A DNA stretch of 10,044 nt from Planctomycetaceae bacterium (GTDB taxonomy: Bacteria > Planctomycetota > Planctomycetia > Pirellulales > Pirellulaceae), in the NCBI GenBank assembly GCA_002685655.1, contig NYXM01000175.1:1-10044 (forward strand), written 5' to 3'. Under the pieces are notes generated by a model that did not search any database, was not told the DNA's origin, and saw only the letters and a list, made by a program, of their open reading frames with translations. The translations under genes were made by a program, and so were the position numbers. This document shows, in pieces, positions 5,879-10,044 of the stretch; the first letter of the stretch is position 1; every line of letters starts with the position of its first letter.

Positions 5879-7866
5879 GAGATCTCGCTTTCCAAAACCC
5901 ATTGCTCGACTTCGAAGAACTGCTTTTTGTCAAACGTCACACACCGCAGTTCGGGCATCAGTGTTCGCACCATGTTGGTTCGGCACAACGTCGTGGCGGT
6001 GATTTATGCGTCCTCAAAGGCCTGTCGCCCGACGGCGAAGTACGCAGCTTGATCGACGATCAGCTCGCAAGCGGAGCTCTCGGGCGTCCCGACCTGTCGT
6101 TTGACGCCACGAAGATCGTTTTTCCCTACGCTGCGCCACGAGCGACATCCACGCCCTATCCCATCGGCAAGCCAGGGCAGGTCGGCGGTGATTGCGTGGA
6201 CTACCAGCTCTATCAGATCAATGCTGATGGCACTGGACTGCATCAGTTAACAGATGGTCCTGGGGAAAACACGGAACCCTGCTATCTGCCCAATGGACGG
6301 ATCTGTTTCACCTCGTCTCGCTGCAACCGACTGGTGCAATGTGGCGACTGGGCGATTGTCTTTTCGATGTTCACCATGAACGGCGATGGTTCAGACGTGC
6401 TCGCCATTACCGAAGCCAAGGAGGGCGAATGGTTTCCCAGCGTGTTGGATGATGGGCGAATCATCTACATGCGTTGGGAATATGTCCTCAAGGCGTTCAA
6501 TAACATCCAGTACCTGTGGACAGTCAATCCGGATGGCACGGCGGCGAAGCTGGCGTACGGAGACCACTACTCTTTCAGCCCGGGCCCCCGATCGTTTATT
6601 GAAGCTCGACAGATTCCCGGCACGAGCAAGGTCATCACAACCGGCGCCGCACACCACAATTGCGGCGTCGGCCCCATCTGCATCGTTGACTTGGATAAGA
6701 ATCGAGGCGAACCGAGCGGTCTTGTGCGAGTGACGCCCGAAGTGCGTTACCCGGAGACGCCAGAGCCGGAATCCGCGGAACATACTGCTGGTTGGTACAA
6801 CGCTCCCTATCCGTTGTCGGAGAATTTCTACCTGGCCTGCTATAGTTTCGAAGGAGCCCATAACGCCGCAGCAGGCTACGGCATTTACTTGTTGGACGTC
6901 CACGGCAACAAGGAACTGATCTACCGTGACTCGGAGCTATCCTGTTACAGCCCGATCCCGCTGAAGCAACGGAAGAGCCCGTCGCAATTGGGGAAGCAAA
7001 TCGCATCCAACCAGCCCGATGCCAAGACGGGCACTGCTCTGATGCTAGATGTCTATCGCGGCTTGCCGGGCGTTGAGAGAGGCACGGTGAAGTATCTTCG
7101 CGTCCTGGAGACGATCCCCAAGTTAGCGCACTCGAATCCGCAGCGGCTTGACATGGGCGTCGGTTCGGGCTGGGACCCGCGAGCCATCTTGGGGACTGTC
7201 CCCGTGGAGCAGGATGGTTCAGCCCATTTCGAACTTCCCTCAGGCAAGTCCCTCTTTCTGCAGGCGCTCGATGAGAACTACATGAACATCCGGGGAATGC
7301 GGAGTTTCATGAATCTACAGCCCAATGAAAGGATCAGTTGCGTTGGCTGCCACGAGTCTTATGGGAGCGCGCCGCCGAACCGGTCAGCCATAGCGTTCGT
7401 GAACCGACCCTCGAAAATCTCGCCGCCGCCCTGGGGCGCTATTCCCGTGAGCTTTCCCAAACTCGTGCAGCCCGTTCTCAATCGGCATTGCGTGAGTTGC
7501 CACGACGGGAGCAAGGGTGCCAAAAAGAGTTTCGATTTGACGAGCAATCACTTGGTCGTAGCGAAGGGAGCCAACAACGAGCATCCTGGTGATCCTTGGC
7601 CATTCCGCACATTCGAGGTCACCGCGTCATTCATGCATCTGCTCAAGCACGTCGACTACGCTCGGCTTGGAGGCTACGAGGGCGAAAACGTGCCGCTCCG
7701 GCAGTACGCGATCGGCTCCCACCGCAGTGCATTGCTAAAACTCCTTGACGCCGGGCACCACCAAGTGAAGCTCTCGGCGAATGAGCGGCGAGCCGTTGCC
7801 GCCTGGATCGATTGCAACGCGCCTTACCTGGGTGGCTGGGATGAGTACTTTGTGAGCAAGGAATAG
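5875..7866 (+). CDS. C-terminal part of the frame-disrupted HZS-alpha-like di-heme protein (propeller plus cytochrome c motifs)
   Basis: The only start near the upstream stop is GTG at 5875, which overlaps the TGA by four bases (GTGA) and has no ribosome site. This part gives 663 residues. After NPLLDFEELLFVKRHTPQ it follows the same plan as the protein at 914-3280. It has propeller strands with INADGTG, MNGDGSD and VNPDGT. The Cys signature is C136-Y-L-P-N-G, C150 and C156. The block GTVPVEQDGSAHF through QALDEN leads to heme motif C489-V-G-C-H493, followed by E-S-Y496. The second heme motif is C539-V-S-C-H543. No signal peptide is present in this ORF, yet c-type heme is attached in the periplasm. 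The protein can therefore mature only if joined to the exported N-terminal part. It is either a frameshifted pseudogene, a sequencing or assembly error, or a recoded gene. Identification of the family is strong; its function is unknown. Confidence 0.8.
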   Translation: MRDLAFQNPLLDFEELLFVKRHTPQFGHQCSHHVGSAQRRGGDLCVLKGLSPDGEVRSLIDDQLASGALGRPDLSFDATKIVFPYAAPRATSTPYPIGKPGQVGGDCVDYQLYQINADGTGLHQLTDGPGENTEPCYLPNGRICFTSSRCNRLVQCGDWAIVFSMFTMNGDGSDVLAITEAKEGEWFPSVLDDGRIIYMRWEYVLKAFNNIQYLWTVNPDGTAAKLAYGDHYSFSPGPRSFIEARQIPGTSKVITTGAAHHNCGVGPICIVDLDKNRGEPSGLVRVTPEVRYPETPEPESAEHTAGWYNAPYPLSENFYLACYSFEGAHNAAAGYGIYLLDVHGNKELIYRDSELSCYSPIPLKQRKSPSQLGKQIASNQPDAKTGTALMLDVYRGLPGVERGTVKYLRVLETIPKLAHSNPQRLDMGVGSGWDPRAILGTVPVEQDGSAHFELPSGKSLFLQALDENYMNIRGMRSFMNLQPNERISCVGCHESYGSAPPNRSAIAFVNRPSKISPPPWGAIPVSFPKLVQPVLNRHCVSCHDGSKGAKKSFDLTSNHLVVAKGANNEHPGDPWPFRTFEVTASFMHLLKHVDYARLGGYEGENVPLRQYAIGSHRSALLKLLDAGHHQVKLSANERRAVAAWIDCNAPYLGGWDEYFVSKE

Positions 7867-7890
7867 GGCCGTAGGACCGCCAACCAAAGT

Positions 7891-7944
7891 AGCAGGCACA
7901 CTCCGTTTGCCGCAGCAGCGGACGCCACACGGCGTGTGCCTGCT
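7891..7944. terminator. Long imperfect palindrome between convergent genes (bidirectional terminator or dispersed repeat)
   Basis: AGCAGGCACACTCCGT (7891-7906) pairs with ACGGCGTGTGCCTGCT (7929-7944) over 16 positions with a single mismatch (T7902 opposite C7933). The 22-base loop contains a small inner hairpin, CCGC-AGCA-GCGG (7910-7921). The structure sits 24 nt after the stop of the + strand gene and 70 nt beyond the stop of the - strand gene, so it can serve both as terminator. No T tract follows. The GCAGGCACAC/GTGTGCCTGC arms look like a type of intergenic palindrome that I believe recurs in planctomycete genomes; only one copy is in this window, so repeat status is inference. Confidence 0.6.
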
Positions 7945-8014
7945 TCCATGAAACAGGCGCGCAGATGAACAAGTTTCGGAGGCCTTCTCTTGACAGCCGA
8001 TTGATGTGGCCGCG

Positions 8015-10044
8015 TCAATACGGATTCGATGGCATGATGTCCCAGGCGTCGAGTCGTGGGACAGTGACTGGGCCGCCGTTGGAAAAAAGTGTCACTCCGA
8101 TGCTGTCTTCGCCTGCTGGATAGATTCGCCGCATCACCGCCTGACGATCGTTGGCAAACACCTCAACGACCGACTTGTCCACAAAAACACGTAGCCTCAG
8201 TGGCTCACCTTCGTTCAACTCCAAAGGGCCGGCCTCAATGCCTTTGGCCCCTTCTGTTACGCTCGACGCGCGGGTGTCAATTTTCAGCTTCCTGTCCGTC
8301 GCGTCGTAATAGATCAGAGTCTGCTCTTTGCCGTCCGGCGAGCAGCACACCTTGACGCCGAACTGTTTGGCGTCTTGGCCGTGCATTTCCGCGATTAGCT
8401 CGAGGCTGTTTCCACCAATGTCCGCCAGAGCCAACTCGGAGTCGGCTTCTACCGTGAGCTGTTCTTTGCTCTTCGGATTGTACCGCAGTTTCTCGATCTC
8501 TTTCGGCACGTTCATGCGCAGGTTGCCGTCCTCGCCCAGCGAGAGAACGCGGGGCAGGCTCATCGTGCCCGACCATCCGGAATCCATGCGCGTTTTGAAC
8601 CCGGGTCCGTCAAAAATCCAAGCCCACATGATCCTGCGGCCATTGTCATCCAACAGGCTCTCGGGAGCGAAAAACGAATTGTCCACCCAACTCATCATCT
8701 CGTGAGAAGTTGGATGAAACGCCTCACCTTTCCAGTCTCCGAGGTAGTAGCGGCAGCCGAGCGTGTGACTGATGCATAACAGCATGTGTTTGTCACCGAT
8801 CTTAAAAAGGTCGGCACAGGATACGTCTTCGGTAATTGATACGCCTTCGACGGTGTTAGCCATCAGATCGCCAACATACTTCCACTCGCCCTCCAGGCTG
8901 TCAGACTTGGCAATCGCAGGCCGTTTTCCGCCGAAGATGGCGTAGTATGTACCATCTTCGACCCAGCCGAACGGGTCCCACGATCTATATTTGTCGTGAT
9001 GCGGATCGCCCGGTTTGGTCACTGGCGTGATCGGGTTGGATTCCAGTTTCGTCCAGTCGTTGAGTTCGTCATCAACGGCGACAGCCATGGCGTTACCTTG
9101 ACCGACCTGGTGGTAGCACATCGTCGGCCGACCATTCTGGTTGATGAAACAGTTTCCACTGAACATACCCGAGACGAGTCCCGTCGGATGGTGTCGCCAG
9201 TGGAATAGGTCCGTGCTCGATACGTGCCCCCAGTTGTGGCCTCTCTTGTCCTGGAAGATGTAGAACAGGTGGTACCGTCCCTTCCAGAAGATGGCCCCGT
9301 TGGGATCGAACGGCATACCGCGTCCTTCTGGGATTGTGAAGTGGTAGCCCGGGCGGTACGGGTCGCTGAGCAGTTTCTCTCGCAAGCTTCTCGCGGTTGT
9401 GTTTACGTTGTCGAAATCGAACGTCGCTGGTCCCAGTTTCTCGACTGCCTTTGTTGCCATCATGTACGCGCCGGTGCTGTCGAGATGAAGTTTACCGCCC
9501 GCAATTCTCGCGTCGCCAACAAGCATGGTCGTGGGAAACAGATTCATCCGGTCTGCCACGGTGCCGTCCTCGAAACTCCACCAGGCAAGAGGCTTGGGGT
9601 CTGACAGTTCGTTGGGCTTCAGTGCGGCAATCGACCGCTCGTCGAGCGCGACATTGTAGATCCGCGCATCTTCGACGCTTCCCGTGAAGAAGCGATTTTC
9701 CGCCTGTGCATCGCGGTGGCGCAAGCCCATCAGAACCATGCTCTCACTGTCAAAGCGTTCCGAATCCTCCACAACATACTTGGCGTATTCCTCGCCGTCA
9801 CGATAGATCGTGACTTGCTTGCCCCTGTAAGTGATGGCGATTTGAACGAGCGTCTTGGCATCGGCAGTTTCCGCGGAAGTAGCATCCTGTTCTTTTGCCG
9901 TCCGGCTAAAACCGTTGCTTCCCGCCATCCATTTTCCCGTCACGCGTTCGCCAAACACAATCGCGTCAAATACGCCGGCTGACTTCTCGATCGTCAGCAC
10001 ACTGCCGCCTCTCTGCGTGAGGTTTCCAGGGCTGACCCAAGCGA
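8015..10044 (-). CDS. LamG/concanavalin-like plus GH32-like glycosidase, 5'-truncated
   Basis: The - strand frame stays open past the right edge, so the start is missing. The GTG at 10000 is only the first candidate start inside the window, and residues are numbered from it. Residues 1-120 form a LamG/concanavalin-like module (QVTIYRDGEEYAKYVV, then FTGSVEDARIYNVALDERS). A second such fragment, PKPLAWWSFEDGTVADRM, follows. From about 215 the GH32 five-bladed fold appears: PFDPNGAIFWKGRYHLFY with candidate nucleophile D232, then MFSGNCFIN, then RSWDPFGW with D342 as the RDP-type aspartate. SCADLFKIGD (S394-C395) stands where WECPDLF normally holds the catalytic Glu. The C-terminal beta-sandwich carries VFVDKSVVEVFANDR. 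GH32 enzymes hydrolyse fructans or sucrose; the changed acid/base motif makes activity uncertain. Export cannot be judged because the N-terminus is missing. Confidence 0.85.
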   Translation of the reverse strand, partial: AWVSPGNLTQRGGSVLTIEKSAGVFDAIVFGERVTGKWMAGSNGFSRTAKEQDATSAETADAKTLVQIAITYRGKQVTIYRDGEEYAKYVVEDSERFDSESMVLMGLRHRDAQAENRFFTGSVEDARIYNVALDERSIAALKPNELSDPKPLAWWSFEDGTVADRMNLFPTTMLVGDARIAGGKLHLDSTGAYMMATKAVEKLGPATFDFDNVNTTARSLREKLLSDPYRPGYHFTIPEGRGMPFDPNGAIFWKGRYHLFYIFQDKRGHNWGHVSSTDLFHWRHHPTGLVSGMFSGNCFINQNGRPTMCYHQVGQGNAMAVAVDDELNDWTKLESNPITPVTKPGDPHHDKYRSWDPFGWVEDGTYYAIFGGKRPAIAKSDSLEGEWKYVGDLMANTVEGVSITEDVSCADLFKIGDKHMLLCISHTLGCRYYLGDWKGEAFHPTSHEMMSWVDNSFFAPESLLDDNGRRIMWAWIFDGPGFKTRMDSGWSGTMSLPRVLSLGEDGNLRMNVPKEIEKLRYNPKSKEQLTVEADSELALADIGGNSLELIAEMHGQDAKQFGVKVCCSPDGKEQTLIYYDATDRKLKIDTRASSVTEGAKGIEAGPLELNEGEPLRLRVFVDKSVVEVFANDRQAVMRRIYPAGEDSIGVTLFSNGGPVTVPRLDAWDIMPSNPY

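Noticed and set aside
6391..6903. 170-codon - strand ORF opposite the propeller region
   Set aside because: It is a shadow of the real + strand gene with no domain or start signal of its own.
914..7866. Anammox hydrazine synthase locus
   Set aside because: Only alpha-like proteins are present; no beta or gamma subunits, hydrazine dehydrogenase or other anammox genes are seen. The alpha-like family is common in ordinary planctomycetes.
1..10044. CRISPR array, tRNA/rRNA genes, insertion sequence or transposase
   Set aside because: No regularly spaced repeats, no tRNA-like cloverleaf, and no transposase motifs or flanking terminal repeats were noticed on either strand.

Overview
The window looks like chromosomal DNA of a non-anammox planctomycete, probably a member of the Pirellulales. 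The reasons are the protein repertoire and moderately high GC. Two exported di-heme proteins resemble the alpha subunit of hydrazine synthase (HZS-alpha-like). There is also a Tat-exported Gfo/Idh/MocA oxidoreductase, a UroD/methyltransferase-like enzyme and a LamG-GH32 glycosidase-like protein. These families are typical of the large paralogous sets in that phylum. This taxonomy is inferred from protein style; no rRNA or other marker is present.

Layout. (1) At 1-885 (+) is the C-terminal part of a UroD-fold enzyme whose start lies off the left edge. (2) At 914-3280 (-) is a complete 788-residue exported HZS-alpha-like di-heme protein. It converges on gene 1 across a 28-nt gap that is mostly an inverted repeat. 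(3) At 3281-3530 is a divergent promoter region. (4) At 3531-4778 (+) is a Tat-dependent Gfo/Idh/MocA oxidoreductase. (5) At 4779-4987 is a leader with a sigma70-like promoter candidate and a 10-bp palindrome. (6) At 4988-7866 (+) is a second HZS-alpha-like gene split into two frames that overlap by 4 nt. The N-terminal part carries the signal peptide and a beta-sandwich-like domain; the C-terminal part carries the propeller and both heme motifs. The two frames join into a product of about 959 residues if one base is restored near 5771-5793. (7) At 7867-8014 is an intergenic spacer with a long imperfect palindrome. (8) At 8015-10044 (-) is a GH32-like protein preceded by concanavalin/LamG-type sequence, with its start off the right edge.

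How the genes may work together. Three of the products (gene 2, gene 4 and the joined gene 6) look exported, so this is plausibly a periplasmic oxidation and carbohydrate-processing neighbourhood. A Tat-exported oxidoreductase sits between two c-type di-heme proteins that could accept or relay electrons, next to a glycan-binding/hydrolase protein. That link is inference from proximity and export signals only. HZS-alpha similarity must not be read as evidence for anammox, because no beta or gamma hydrazine synthase subunit is present. The strongest items for follow-up are the frame disruption in the second HZS-alpha-like gene, the altered catalytic motif in the GH32-like protein, and the differing heme-motif contexts of the two paralogs.
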